Shown here: positions 32,024-41,594 of the stretch, piece after piece
How positions within the stretch are numbered: position 1 is the first letter of the stretch
How the letters are laid out: the number at the start of each line of letters is the position of its first letter
Origin: JASUTC01 sp964604305
GTDB taxonomy: Bacteria > Thermotogota > Thermotogae > MWEM01
DNA length: 64,000 bases
Assembly: GCA_964604305.1 (NCBI GenBank)
Contig: CAZRYM010000005.1
Location: 9,430 to 73,429 of the forward strand
Reading direction: 5' to 3'
The notes under the pieces: model-generated
What the model was told of the DNA's origin: nothing
What the model saw: the letters and a program-made list of their open reading frames with translations, nothing else
Database searches by the model: none
Position numbers and translations under genes: made by a program

Positions 32024-33026
32024 TCAGTTCTTCTCCTCCGCCTCTTGCGATAAATATCTCACCACTCTCTTCAAGGCGTCTAATCGTGTTTACGATTTTT
32101 TGCTGGGCTTCTTCAACATCGACAACACGTAAAGGTCCCATAAATTCTATCTCTTCTTTTAACAGCTGTCCGGCTCTCTTCGACAAGTTGTTTGCGATTT
32201 TATCCATAATATCTTCTGAAGAACCTTTAAGAGCCTTTGCCAATTCTTTGGTGTCAACTTCTCGTAATACCATTTGTATGGATCTGTCATCCAGTTTGGT
32301 GATATCTTCAAATACAAACATATGGCGTCTTATTTCTTCAGCAAGTTCGGGATCGGTTTCTGAAAGTTTATCAAGAATTTCCTTTTCAGTTGATCGGTCC
32401 ATTGTATTAACAAGTTCAACAACGGTGTCCAACCCCCCTACTTGGGCAAAATCCTGTGTGACAAAAGTAGAAACTTTTCTTTCCAATACTTTTTCAACCT
32501 CCCTGACAACTTCCGGGTTGGCCTTATCGAGAATAGCGATACGTTTGACAACTTCGGGCTTCAGGTCATCCGGTAAAGCGCTGATAACTTGTGATGCTTG
32601 TTTTGGAGCCAAATAGCAGAGAATCAATGATATGGTTTGCGGGTGTTCATTTTGCAAAACGTTTACCAATTGCATAGGATCGGATTTTTTAAGAAAATCA
32701 AAGGGTTTTACCTGAAGATTACTGGTGAGTTTTTCCAGAATATCCAAAGCCCTTTCCGGACCGAGTGCCTGTTCCAACATATCTTTGGCGTATTCAATTC
32801 CCCCTGCAAGGATGAATTCTCTTGCCTGGAAGGTACTGGAGAACTCTTCAAGAACCCTCTTCTTTTCAGAGTCAGAGATTTTATCCAGTTGTGCCAATTC
32901 CAGCGTCAACCTTTCAATATCATCATCACTCATATGTTTAAGTACTTTGGCTGCTCTTTCTGAACCCATTGTAAGTAATAGTACCGATGCCCTTCTTAAT
33001 CCGCTGATTTGTTTTTTTTCAGCCAT
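32016..33026 (-). CDS. fliG: Flagellar motor switch protein FliG
   Basis: Couples the stator to rotor torque and direction. N-terminal (GLRRASVLLLTMGSERAAKV), middle (LQNEHPQTISLILCYLAP, the EHPQR-like motif) and C-terminal charged torque helix regions (DITKLDDRSIQMVLREVDTK) are all present over 336 residues. I choose ATG 33026, five bases after GGGGTG, over a longer frame to 33059. fliF, commonly upstream of fliG, is not here. Confidence 0.96.
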   Translation of the reverse strand: MAEKKQISGLRRASVLLLTMGSERAAKVLKHMSDDDIERLTLELAQLDKISDSEKKRVLEEFSSTFQAREFILAGGIEYAKDMLEQALGPERALDILEKLTSNLQVKPFDFLKKSDPMQLVNVLQNEHPQTISLILCYLAPKQASQVISALPDDLKPEVVKRIAILDKANPEVVREVEKVLERKVSTFVTQDFAQVGGLDTVVELVNTMDRSTEKEILDKLSETDPELAEEIRRHMFVFEDITKLDDRSIQMVLREVDTKELAKALKGSSEDIMDKIANNLSKRAGQLLKEEIEFMGPLRVVDVEEAQQKIVNTIRRLEESGEIFIARGGGEELIV

Positions 33027-33060
33027 TGAAACACCCCGTTTTTTATTGAGCTTATACATT

Positions 33061-33089
33061 ATTATACTACAAAAGCTATTTATCGATAA
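33061..33089 (-). promoter_or_regulatory. Promoter of fliG-fliH-fliI
   Basis: On the minus strand: TTATCG (33084-33089), 17 bases, TATAAT (33061-33066), 34 bases before the fliG ATG. The -35 is weak. This looks like a sigma-A rather than a sigma-28 site. Confidence 0.4.
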
Positions 33090-33254
33090 ATCTTCATAAT
33101 AATGCCGAATTTGTTCGAAGGATCATAAAATCTTTAAAGACTCCATATATAAAGGACTATAGTGATTATTTGTTTTTTTCTTGGTAAAAAAAATCACAAA
33201 AAATGACTTGGTTGACTTTAGTATTTACACAATCGGACTCTAATTTTAAAACGC

Positions 33255-33283
33255 TTGTTTTTATTTATTAAATATGATAAAAT
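33255..33283 (+). promoter_or_regulatory. Promoter of the zapA-led operon
   Basis: TTGTTT (33255-33260), 17 bases, TAAAAT (33278-33283), about 28 bases before the zapA start. It heads the long plus-strand series. Confidence 0.5.
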
Positions 33284-33310
33284 ATGTGTGGGGAGGGGGC
33301 ATGAAATCAG

Positions 33311-33610
33311 TTGAAAAGAAAAATTACTATCACGATCGGGCGGAAAAACTACTCTTTTCTGACGGATGAATCAAAAGAAAAGGTACAGAGGATTAAAGAT
33401 ATTATCGCCGAAGACTATGAAAAATTTGCACATGTAATCGAGAGCACGGATAAAAAAGGCGTTGATGATCTTCTGATCCTCATGCTTCTCAATCATGTTT
33501 CGAAGGAAGTTGGACATGAGGAAGCTTTGAGAGAACAAAAAGAGAAAAATGAAAGATTAGTCGTAGAGCTCGAAAGGATGAAAACTGAGCGTGGGGAAAT
33601 AGCGGGTTGA
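33311..33610 (+). CDS. zapA: Cell division protein ZapA
   Basis: A 99-residue ZapA family protein that bundles FtsZ filaments. The N-terminal beta-hairpin (KITITIGRKNYSFLTDE) and the following coiled coil (DLLILMLLNHVSKEVGHEEA and ALREQKEKNERLVVELER) match. TTG 33311 lies about 11 bases after a purine-rich GGGGAGGGGG; an ATG at 33301 is out of frame. Confidence 0.85.
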   Translation: MKRKITITIGRKNYSFLTDESKEKVQRIKDIIAEDYEKFAHVIESTDKKGVDDLLILMLLNHVSKEVGHEEALREQKEKNERLVVELERMKTERGEIAG

Positions 33611-33663
33611 ATTTTTCTTGGTGTTCTCTGTAACCTTTTTTCTTGAAGTCGGGGTTGATTCAT

Positions 33664-34539
33664 TTGAGTAAATTAAAAAAGATGCTTATTGTAACCGGTC
33701 TTTCCGGATCGGGAAAGACTACATGTCTTGCCTTACTTGAAGATATCGGTTTTTTTTGTGTTGATAATATCCCACCAAAACTTTTAAAGAATATGCTTCC
33801 ACTATTTGAACAGTCCGAGGTTGAAAAGATAGCTCTGGGTATTGATGCCAGATGGAAACAACAATTTGACGACATAGTTGATGATCTGGATATTTTCATT
33901 GATAAGGAAAAGGGCTATTCTTTGGGAATCTTATTCCTGGAAGCCTCAGTAAATACTATCATGAATCGTTATAATTTAACAAGAAGAAAACATCCTCTTT
34001 CAGAAGACGGTTTGGTGGAAGAAGCCATTGCCAAAGAGAAAAAAATCTTATCTCCGCTTCGTGAAAGGGCAGATTATATTTTAGATACTTCAAAATACAA
34101 TACACATGAATTGCGTAAAGCTTTGATTAATACATTGAAAGACTCCTCAGAGTTAAGAGACAGAAAAACAGAAGTGAGTATTTACAGTTTTGGTTTCAAG
34201 TTTGGAACACCCCTTAATGCAGATTTTATAATTGATACAAGATTCTTGCCCAATCCTTACTGGAAACCTGAGCTTTCCGGATATACCGGATTAGATGTAA
34301 AGGTTCAGCAATTTCTCAATCAGTTTCACGTTGTTCATGATTATCTTACTGCAATCACAAGCATGCTTTTAATGGCAGTATCCAGGTATAATGAAGAGGG
34401 CAGAAGCAATATAAACGTTTATATTGGTTGTACCGGTGGTAAACATCGCTCTGTTTATCTTGCCTCAAAAATTCACGAATTCTTTCTCAACAACGGCTTT
34501 AATTCACAATTAAATCATCGTGAACGGGGAAATTGGTGA
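33664..34539 (+). CDS. rapZ: RapZ / YvcJ nucleotide-binding protein
   Basis: P-loop protein (Walker A GLSGSGKTT; Walker B-type LGIDAR; C-terminal GCTGGKHRSVY). In E. coli RapZ controls GlmS mRNA decay; in Bacillus YvcJ affects competence and hydrolyses GTP. Starts at 33643, 33655 and 33664 are in frame. TTG 33664 fits the usual length (about 291) and follows GGGG at a workable distance. First of the conserved rapZ-yvcK-whiA trio. Confidence 0.95.
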   Translation: MSKLKKMLIVTGLSGSGKTTCLALLEDIGFFCVDNIPPKLLKNMLPLFEQSEVEKIALGIDARWKQQFDDIVDDLDIFIDKEKGYSLGILFLEASVNTIMNRYNLTRRKHPLSEDGLVEEAIAKEKKILSPLRERADYILDTSKYNTHELRKALINTLKDSSELRDRKTEVSIYSFGFKFGTPLNADFIIDTRFLPNPYWKPELSGYTGLDVKVQQFLNQFHVVHDYLTAITSMLLMAVSRYNEEGRSNINVYIGCTGGKHRSVYLASKIHEFFLNNGFNSQLNHRERGNW

Positions 34540-34543
34540 AAAA

Positions 34544-35512
34544 ATGTCCAAACGTTTAAATCTAATAGTGTTTGGTGGAGGGACAGGATTGTCAGCATTG
34601 GTGAGAGGTCTGAAAGAACGCGATTTAAACCTTACAGCTGTTGTGACAATTACGGATGAAGGAGGCAGTTCCGGAACAATCAGACGGGAGATGAAAATCC
34701 CCCCACCCGGAGATGTGAGAAACAATATTACCGCTTTTGCCGAGGATGAGAATCTGCTGACAAAATTAATACAATTTCGCTTTAAAGATGAAGGAACCTT
34801 TGAGGGTCATTCTGTAGGCAATATCATATTGGCGGCTTTAACCAAAATTCTGGGTAGTTTTCCCGATGCTGTCAGAAGTCTTTCAAAGGTATTGGCTATA
34901 GAAGGGGAAGTTTTACCAATCAGTGAAGAACTGGTAAGATTAAAAGCGAAAAACGATATTGGAGAAATCCTAATCGGGGAAAAGGAAATCGAACGCAATA
35001 CAGGAAGAATTACAGTTCTTGAAGCTGACAGAAAATTCAAACCACTGGATGAAGTGATGAACAGGATTCGACAAGCAGATGGTATCATATTAGGTCCCGG
35101 AAGCCTTTATACCAGTATCATATCCAATCTCATTGCCGAAGGTATATCCAATGCGATCTGTACATCTACAGCCCCGGTTATTTACATCTGCAACATCATG
35201 ACACAACCCGGAGAAACAGTGAATTATTCCATGGCCGATCATGCCAATGAGATTAAAAAATACCTGGGAAAACACCCGGATTATTATATCGTGAATTCCC
35301 AACCGATTCCACAAAAGATGCTCATGCGTTACAATGAAAGAGGAGCACAACAGGTGGAACTGAAGTTTGAATCCCTAAACGGAGCAATTGTAATGGAAAA
35401 TCTCATTAAAACAGTTGTGGATGAACGGGATGGTTTGGAGAAAGTCCGTCATGATGAAAAGAAGCTTGGAGAGATGATATTGAAAATTATGGGATGGGAG
35501 AGAGAAAATTGA
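34544..35512 (+). CDS. yvcK: YvcK / gluconeogenesis factor (CofD-like, UDP-sugar binding)
   Basis: A CofD-fold protein of ~322 residues: IVFGGGTGLSALVRGLK, TDEGGSSGTIRREM and PPPGDVRNNITAF at the N-terminus, then IILGPGSLYTSIISNL. In Bacillus YvcK is needed for growth on gluconeogenic carbon sources and cell-wall precursor control. ATG 34544 follows TTGGTGA, four bases after the rapZ stop. Confidence 0.95.
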   Translation: MSKRLNLIVFGGGTGLSALVRGLKERDLNLTAVVTITDEGGSSGTIRREMKIPPPGDVRNNITAFAEDENLLTKLIQFRFKDEGTFEGHSVGNIILAALTKILGSFPDAVRSLSKVLAIEGEVLPISEELVRLKAKNDIGEILIGEKEIERNTGRITVLEADRKFKPLDEVMNRIRQADGIILGPGSLYTSIISNLIAEGISNAICTSTAPVIYICNIMTQPGETVNYSMADHANEIKKYLGKHPDYYIVNSQPIPQKMLMRYNERGAQQVELKFESLNGAIVMENLIKTVVDERDGLEKVRHDEKKLGEMILKIMGWEREN

Positions 35513-36447
35513 GTTTTTCCTCGGACCTGAAGATTGAGTTAAATTCAGTGAAAACATCTGATCAGGTCTCTGCGTTTGTTGAGTTTTTTGGTATGCTGAA
35601 ATTCAGAGGGAGCATGTTACTGAAAAAAGAGCAGGAAAGGAATCGGGTTTTTTTTGTCATCTCCACCGGAAACCCTACCGTGGCCAGAAGAGTTCATTAT
35701 CTATTAAAAGAAATCAAACATGCATCTGTTGAAACATCTTACACGATTAATCCATATCTTTCAAACAGTAAATCCTATCAGATTAAAATCAGTTTTATTA
35801 AATCAAAATTAAACATCCCTTTTTTGGAAAAAGGAGAGATATTCACCTGGGACCCTTATGATCTAATCAGAAACGATAGTGCTTATTTCAGTGAATTTCT
35901 CAGAGGGGTGTTTTTTGTGAGCGGTTACATTGTTGATCCTAAAAACTCTTATCACTTTGAAATCCTTGAAAAAGACGGATCGGATAACATAGAAAAAATA
36001 CGAAAGATCATGTATAACATTCTGAGGGTTAAGGCCGGAATAACAGAACATAAAAAAGGGATGAAGCTCTATCTAAAAAAATCAAATGATATAATAAGTA
36101 TGTTAGAATTGATGGGATCAAAGGTTCAACTTGAAAAATACGAAAGAATTGTTGGCCAAAGAAAGGTCAAGTCAAACGTGAACCGGTCAATAAATTTTAC
36201 ATTGGCAAACGCCAAGAAGATTGGACAAAGTAGTGCCAATCAGATAGATGCGATTATAAAAATCAGTGAAAAGAACGCTTTTCCACATTTGGAGAAAGAA
36301 TTACGAGAATTATGTGAATTGAGGATGAACAATGAGGATTTGAGCCTGGCAGAACTGGGCCAGTTGTTGGCAAAACCATTAACTAAGTCAGCTGTGTATA
36401 ATCGGATGAAAAAAATAATCAAAATCTCCGATGAGTTGGAGGATTAA
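35509..36447 (+). CDS. whiA: WhiA, LAGLIDADG-like/HTH regulator
   Basis: WhiA combines a degenerate LAGLIDADG homing-endonuclease fold (FLRGVFFVSGYIVDPKNSYH) with a C-terminal helix-turn-helix (LSLAELGQLLAKPLTKSAVY); it acts in sporulation in Streptomyces and in cell division in Bacillus. The TTG at 35509 gives the typical start MSFSSDLK and overlaps the yvcK stop by four bases (TTGA), with GGGAGAGAG upstream. Confidence 0.94.
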   Translation: MSFSSDLKIELNSVKTSDQVSAFVEFFGMLKFRGSMLLKKEQERNRVFFVISTGNPTVARRVHYLLKEIKHASVETSYTINPYLSNSKSYQIKISFIKSKLNIPFLEKGEIFTWDPYDLIRNDSAYFSEFLRGVFFVSGYIVDPKNSYHFEILEKDGSDNIEKIRKIMYNILRVKAGITEHKKGMKLYLKKSNDIISMLELMGSKVQLEKYERIVGQRKVKSNVNRSINFTLANAKKIGQSSANQIDAIIKISEKNAFPHLEKELRELCELRMNNEDLSLAELGQLLAKPLTKSAVYNRMKKIIKISDELED

Positions 36448-36449
36448 TC

Positions 36450-36905
36450 ATGCAATGTCCTTTTTGTGCAAATAAAAACACAAAGGTGATAGACTCAAGA
36501 ACCTCTGAAGATGGAACAAGCGTACGGAGGAGGAGAGAATGCCCTATATGTGATGCCCGCTTTACCACTTATGAACGGTATGAAAATTTACCGCTTATGG
36601 TAAAAAAAAGAGATGGCCGGTTGGAGCGCTTTAGGAGAGAGAAGTTACTTAACGGTTTGCTTAGGGCAACTGAAAAAAGAGATATAGACATAGAAGTCCT
36701 TAACGATATCGCTATGAAAATCAGACAGAATTTCGTTGAAAAAGGTGCTACTGAAATTGATAGTGAAGCAATTGGCGAAGAGGCTATGAAATATTTAAAA
36801 ACACTTGATGATGTTGCATATATAAGATTTGCCTCAGTGTATATGGATTTTGACAGTGTGGGGCAATTTAAGAATATTATTGATGAATTGAAAAAGGGAG
36901 GATAA
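36450..36905 (+). CDS. nrdR: Transcriptional repressor NrdR
   Basis: Represses ribonucleotide reductase genes in response to dATP/ATP. The N-terminal zinc ribbon (CPFC and CPICDARFTTYE) binds DNA; the ATP-cone follows (about 50-140, with VKKRDGRLERFRREKLLNGL). 151 residues. ATG 36450 follows GGAGGATTAATC right behind the whiA stop. Confidence 0.96.
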   Translation: MQCPFCANKNTKVIDSRTSEDGTSVRRRRECPICDARFTTYERYENLPLMVKKRDGRLERFRREKLLNGLLRATEKRDIDIEVLNDIAMKIRQNFVEKGATEIDSEAIGEEAMKYLKTLDDVAYIRFASVYMDFDSVGQFKNIIDELKKGG

Positions 36906-36910
36906 AATCA

Positions 36911-37393
36911 ATGGCAAAAAAAGAAATCATATATCTGACTCAGGAAGGTTTTGATTCTTTAAAGAAGGAATTAAAAGAACTCAAAGAAAGACTTATGTAC
37001 GATATTGCTGCCCGAATTAAAGAGGCAAGAGAATATGGAGATTTAAGCGAAAACAGTGAATATGAAGAAGCCAAAAACGAACAGGGAAGAATCAATGGAA
37101 GAATACTTGAGATCGAACATATCCTTGATAAATCAGAAATAATCGATGCAAATGATGTGCAAAGTGATATTGCCAGGTTGGGGTTGACGGTTATGGTTAA
37201 AAATCTTGAAAACATGCAGGAGAAGACCTTTAAACTTGTAAATCCACAGGAAGCGGACATATTTGAGAACAAGGTCAGTGTAGAATCCCCTGTGGGTGAA
37301 GCGTTGGATGGCGGCAGTATTGGGGATATCGTTAAGGTAAAAACACCCAGTGGCATACAACAATACGAAATTATCGGTATTGGATTAAAGTAG
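36911..37393 (+). CDS. greA: Transcription elongation factor GreA
   Basis: Stimulates transcript cleavage by backtracked RNA polymerase. N-terminal coiled coil with the catalytic-tip acidic residues (REYGDLSENSEYEEAKNEQG) and the C-terminal globular domain (SPVGEALDGGSIGDIVKVKT). 160 residues. ATG 36911 has GGGAGGATAAAATCA ahead of it. lysS begins 16 bases downstream. Confidence 0.97.
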   Translation: MAKKEIIYLTQEGFDSLKKELKELKERLMYDIAARIKEAREYGDLSENSEYEEAKNEQGRINGRILEIEHILDKSEIIDANDVQSDIARLGLTVMVKNLENMQEKTFKLVNPQEADIFENKVSVESPVGEALDGGSIGDIVKVKTPSGIQQYEIIGIGLK

Positions 37394-37409
37394 GAAAGGC
37401 GGTAAGCAG

Positions 37410-38924
37410 ATGTCATCATATATCAGAGACCAAAAGATCAGGGAATTGGATGAGATTAGAAAAAAGGGTTTAGAACCCTATCCCCATAAATTTGAACGAA
37501 AACAAACCACGCAGGATATTTTAAACGCATTTGGAGACATGGATTCCGGTGAGGTAAGAGAAGACGAAATGATTAAAACAGCCGGCAGAATTATGGCTAT
37601 CAGAGACCATGGGAAATCTGCTTTTTTTGAACTAAGAGATTTTTACGGAACTGTACAGGGATACATCAGAAAAAGTGAAGTTGGACAGGATACTTTTGAT
37701 TTTTTTAAAGAACACATTAGTACCGGAGATTTTGTTGGAATAGAAGGTTTCCCTTTCAAATCCAAAACCGGTGAGCTCTCTGTTTACACTAAAACGATCC
37801 AGCTTTTGACAAAAACACTGAGACCGATGCCTGAAAAATGGCATGGTTTAAAAGATAAAGAAGTCATTTACAGACAACGTTATGTGGATTTAATTGCCAA
37901 CAAAGAGAGTATGCAAAGATTTAGAATCAGATTTGAAGTGATCAGGCTTATCCGTGAATTCATGAATAAAAAAGGATTTGTGGAAGTGGAAACTCCTATG
38001 TTGCATTACACACTTGGAGGAGCTTCAGCAAGGCCTTTTATTACCCATATGAATACTTATGATATTGACATGTATATGAGAATTGCACCTGAATTGTATC
38101 TTAAAAGGCTTATTGTGGGAGGTTTTGACAGAGTATTTGAGATCAACAAGAATTTCAGGAACGAAGGTGTCAGTTACAAGCACAGTCCTGAATTTACAAT
38201 GATGGAGTTTTACCAGGCTTATGCTGATTACAATGATCTTATGAAATTGACTGAGGAGCTTTTTGCTTTTGTAGTGAAGGAAATATTTGGTCAATACGAG
38301 ATAGACTATCAGGGACAGAAAATTAATTTTGAGCCACCGTGGAATAAGGTTACCATGCAGGGATTCATTAAAGACAAACTGGGAGTAGATATCTTGAATG
38401 ATTCCGATGAGGTCCTTTTGGAAACCTTGAAAAAACATCATCATGAACCGGAGATAAAAGACAGGAGTCACTTAATTGACGGATTGTGGGATCTGGTAGA
38501 AGATCTGATCATTCAGCCTACCTTTGTTACGGATCATCCCGTTGAAATTTCTCCTTTGGCAAAAAAACACAGAGATAATCCACAAGTGACAGAACGTTTT
38601 GAACCGATAATTCTTGGAAGAGAGATGGGAAATGCCTTTACCGAATTGAACGATCCCATTGACCAACGAGAAAGATTTGAGAAACAAATGGATTTAAGGG
38701 ATTCCGGTGATGAAGAGGCTCAGATGATGGATCATGATTTTATAAGAGCTTTGGAATATGGCCTTCCACCAACCGGAGGGGAAGGCATAGGAATTGATCG
38801 ATTCGTCATGTTTTTGACAAATTCAGCTTCCATCAGAGATGTCATCCCATTCCCTATGGTAAAGCCATCAAGTCTTGAAGAAGAATACGATGAAGAAGTC
38901 GAGCAACGGGATGAATGCGAATAA
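37410..38924 (+). CDS. lysS: Lysyl-tRNA synthetase, class II
   Basis: Charges tRNA-Lys. The N-terminal OB fold (MAIRDHGKSAFFELRDFYG) binds the anticodon. Class II motifs are present: motif 1 (FVEVETPMLHYTLGGASARP), motif 2 (FRNEGVSYKHSPEFTMMEFY) and motif 3 (GGEGIGIDRFVMFLT). 504 residues. It forms a greA-lysS pair, a frequent arrangement. Confidence 0.97.
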   Translation: MSSYIRDQKIRELDEIRKKGLEPYPHKFERKQTTQDILNAFGDMDSGEVREDEMIKTAGRIMAIRDHGKSAFFELRDFYGTVQGYIRKSEVGQDTFDFFKEHISTGDFVGIEGFPFKSKTGELSVYTKTIQLLTKTLRPMPEKWHGLKDKEVIYRQRYVDLIANKESMQRFRIRFEVIRLIREFMNKKGFVEVETPMLHYTLGGASARPFITHMNTYDIDMYMRIAPELYLKRLIVGGFDRVFEINKNFRNEGVSYKHSPEFTMMEFYQAYADYNDLMKLTEELFAFVVKEIFGQYEIDYQGQKINFEPPWNKVTMQGFIKDKLGVDILNDSDEVLLETLKKHHHEPEIKDRSHLIDGLWDLVEDLIIQPTFVTDHPVEISPLAKKHRDNPQVTERFEPIILGREMGNAFTELNDPIDQRERFEKQMDLRDSGDEEAQMMDHDFIRALEYGLPPTGGEGIGIDRFVMFLTNSASIRDVIPFPMVKPSSLEEEYDEEVEQRDECE

Positions 38925-39037
38925 CCGTTGTTTTAACATTCATTTCCATATCTAAAGATGAGAAATGCAATGACTCGTTCAGTTTTTAAAACTAAAGACA
39001 GAGGAAAACCGGGTAAGATATGGGAGGATTTGATAAT

Positions 39038-40255
39038 ATGAATATTGGACTTTTCAGCGATACATATACCCCTCAAAGAAACGGGGTTGCTATAGCAATA
39101 ACCTTATATCGTAAAGTAATGGAGCAGATGGGGCATAAGGTTTATATCTTTGTTCCAAAGTTTGAATCATCATATAAAAGAAAGGAAAAAGGGGTATTTG
39201 AATGTCCTTCCTTTGGTTATTCCTTGGAAAAGGGACAGAGAATCGGCATCCCGATTTTTCCACTTATAACGACTATCCGATCATTAAATTTGGATGTTAT
39301 CCACGTTCATTCACCCTTTTCCATGAGTTTTTATGCGAAAGTAGTAGCCAAAAATCTCAAAATACCTGCTATTTGCACCCATCACACCTTATTTGAATAT
39401 TATTTGCATTATGTACCATCTATGATAAGGCCTTCAGTAGAGCAAACGAGAAAATTGATGGCCTATTGGACATACTTGTTTGATAAGGTCATCGCTCCAA
39501 CCGAGAAAATACGCGAACTCCTTGAAGAATGGGGTGTACCCGGCCATAAACTTGCCACAATTCCAACTGGCATCGATACCAGTTCGTTTAAAAATCCGGT
39601 GAAATGGAATATTAGAGAGGTCTACAATATCCCGGATGATGAGAAAATATTACTTTTTGTAGGTAGAATCGGAAAAGAGAAGAACATTGACTTTTTGCTT
39701 CGTGCCTTTAAAAATCTCTTACAAAAAAGACATGACGTTCATTTTGTCATTATCGGTGAAGGTGAAGAAAAAGTGCCACTTGAACGCCTTGCCGGGGAGC
39801 TTGGCATATCACAAAAGGTTCATTTCACTGGAGGCATGGATAGAAGGGATGTCATCGATGCTTACAACATTGCAGATATCTTTTGGTTCGCCTCCTTTTC
39901 AGAGACACAGGGTTTGGTAATTCTAGAGAGTCTTACCGCCGGAACACCGGTTGTGGCGCTGGGGAGACTGGGAGTGTATGAACTGCTTAAAAACAGTGAG
40001 AGCGGTGGCACTATGTTGGAGGAACTGAAAGAGGAAGCGTTTACGGAAGCAGTTGAAAGACTTTTAAATGACAAAGAGGAATATGACAAAAGAGTCTTAA
40101 TGGGGAAAAATTTTGTGAAAAAGAATTTCTCCCTCCAACATTCAGTGGAAGAGATGCTTAAATTATACAAAACAGCTATTAAAGAATTAGAGATCAAAAA
40201 AGAGCAAACGGATACAAAGAAAAGAAAGATTTCCTTGTTTACACAATCGAATTAG
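39038..40255 (+). CDS. GT4 glycosyltransferase, diacylglycerol glucosyltransferase-like
   Basis: A GT-B fold, family 4 retaining glycosyltransferase. The N-terminus (MNIGLFSDTYTPQRNGVAIA) and the GVDIIHIH-like stretch LDVIHVHSPFSMS resemble processive/diacylglycerol glucosyltransferases. The nucleotide-sugar site shows the E-x7-E motif ETQGLVILE (about residue 285), with GRIGKEKNIDFLLRAF before it. No membrane segment; probably peripheral. It may make glycolipids. The true start is ATG 39038, behind GGGAGGAT; a longer frame begins at 39020. Confidence 0.88.
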   Translation: MNIGLFSDTYTPQRNGVAIAITLYRKVMEQMGHKVYIFVPKFESSYKRKEKGVFECPSFGYSLEKGQRIGIPIFPLITTIRSLNLDVIHVHSPFSMSFYAKVVAKNLKIPAICTHHTLFEYYLHYVPSMIRPSVEQTRKLMAYWTYLFDKVIAPTEKIRELLEEWGVPGHKLATIPTGIDTSSFKNPVKWNIREVYNIPDDEKILLFVGRIGKEKNIDFLLRAFKNLLQKRHDVHFVIIGEGEEKVPLERLAGELGISQKVHFTGGMDRRDVIDAYNIADIFWFASFSETQGLVILESLTAGTPVVALGRLGVYELLKNSESGGTMLEELKEEAFTEAVERLLNDKEEYDKRVLMGKNFVKKNFSLQHSVEEMLKLYKTAIKELEIKKEQTDTKKRKISLFTQSN

Positions 40256-40282
40256 TATCACAATGAAAGGAAGTAAAAGAGA

Positions 40283-41560
40283 ATGGAAACGACAATAGTA
40301 CTGATACTGTTTTTCCTAACTTATTATCTGATCATCACGGGGAAATTCCAACGGTCACTTGTAGCTTTTACCATGGGGCTTTTGGTTATGCTTTTCCAAA
40401 TCAGCGAAGGCATTTCCATCAAGCGTGTTAGTACTTATGTGGATTTTAACACGATTGGTATTTTACTGGGGATGATGATTCTCGTTGGTATATTGAAAAA
40501 AACGGGCTTGTTCCAATATATCGCCGCAAAGATCGTCAAGAATTCAAAAGGTAAAATGTATCTTATATACTTTACTCTGTTGATTGCTGTAGCCTTTTTT
40601 TCCAGTGTACTGGATAACGTTACCACGATTCTGCTTTTTTCACCTGTGGTGTTTTTGATAGCAGATACGGCCGGGATCAGTCCCGTTTCGTTAATCTTTT
40701 CAATGATATTTGCCGCTAACATTGGTGGAATGACAACCATCGTAGGGGATCCTCCCAATATTCTTGTTGGAAGTGCCTCCGGGTCAAGCTTTGTCGGTTT
40801 CATGCTGGTGATGATTATACCTTCAGTGTTGATGCTGGCCAGCGTTTTGGTTTACTTTCATTTCAGATACCCCCATATCAGAAAAGTGGAACAATCGAAA
40901 TTGCAGCGGCTGATGGATATCGATCCGAAAAAGGCCATAGAAGATCGGCCACTCTTTATCAAGGGAATTGTTATTTTCGCATTGGTTATTTTGGGGTTTG
41001 TTGTGCATGAAAAGTTGGATTATGAAGCTTCTCTCATTGCATTAACGGGAGCAGCCGTTTTAATGTTGCTTTCAAAAATAGATTTTCAGGAGATTTCACA
41101 AGAGGTTGAATGGGATACCATCTTTTTTTTCGTGGGGTTGTTTACCCTGGCCAAGGCCCTTGAGGATGTAGGTGTTATCGGTTCAGTGGCGAACTGGATC
41201 AACCAGTTCAGTGCCAATCCCTTGCTGCTTATTTTAGCTGTATTGTGGATTTCAGCTGCGCTTGGTGGTTTTATTGGAGCAGTTCCTGTGGTGACGGTTT
41301 TCATTCCTATCGTACAAAGGCTTCAGGGGATGATTCCTAACAGCACGGAATTATGGTGGGCGCTTGCATTGGGAGCCTGTATAGGAGGAAACTTAACCAT
41401 AAGTGGAGCAGCTGCTAATATGGTTGCAGTAGGTCTTGTTGAAAAAACTCAAAAGACAAAAATCAGTTTTGTAGCCTTCCTAAAAGAAGGACTTGTAATA
41501 ACTACAATAGGTCTGGTAGTCGCTACTCTTTATCTTGTTTCAAGGTGGTATATGATATAA
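40283..41560 (+). CDS. ArsB/NhaD-type ion permease (IT superfamily)
   Basis: A polytopic membrane protein (about 11-12 segments, 425 residues) of the ArsB/P-protein/citrate-transporter group. Signature stretches are SSVLDNVTTILLFSPVVFL and GGMTTIVGDPPNILVGSAS, repeated in altered form in the second half (ACIGGNLTISGAAANMVAVG), reflecting the inverted repeat of this superfamily. The substrate could be arsenite, a carboxylate or sodium; no ArsA or ArsR is nearby, so arsenite is not favoured. ATG 40283 follows AAAGGAAG. Confidence 0.88.
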   Translation: METTIVLILFFLTYYLIITGKFQRSLVAFTMGLLVMLFQISEGISIKRVSTYVDFNTIGILLGMMILVGILKKTGLFQYIAAKIVKNSKGKMYLIYFTLLIAVAFFSSVLDNVTTILLFSPVVFLIADTAGISPVSLIFSMIFAANIGGMTTIVGDPPNILVGSASGSSFVGFMLVMIIPSVLMLASVLVYFHFRYPHIRKVEQSKLQRLMDIDPKKAIEDRPLFIKGIVIFALVILGFVVHEKLDYEASLIALTGAAVLMLLSKIDFQEISQEVEWDTIFFFVGLFTLAKALEDVGVIGSVANWINQFSANPLLLILAVLWISAALGGFIGAVPVVTVFIPIVQRLQGMIPNSTELWWALALGACIGGNLTISGAAANMVAVGLVEKTQKTKISFVAFLKEGLVITTIGLVVATLYLVSRWYMI

Positions 41561-41594
41561 TCGACAAACAATTAATCATATTGGAGTCAACAGC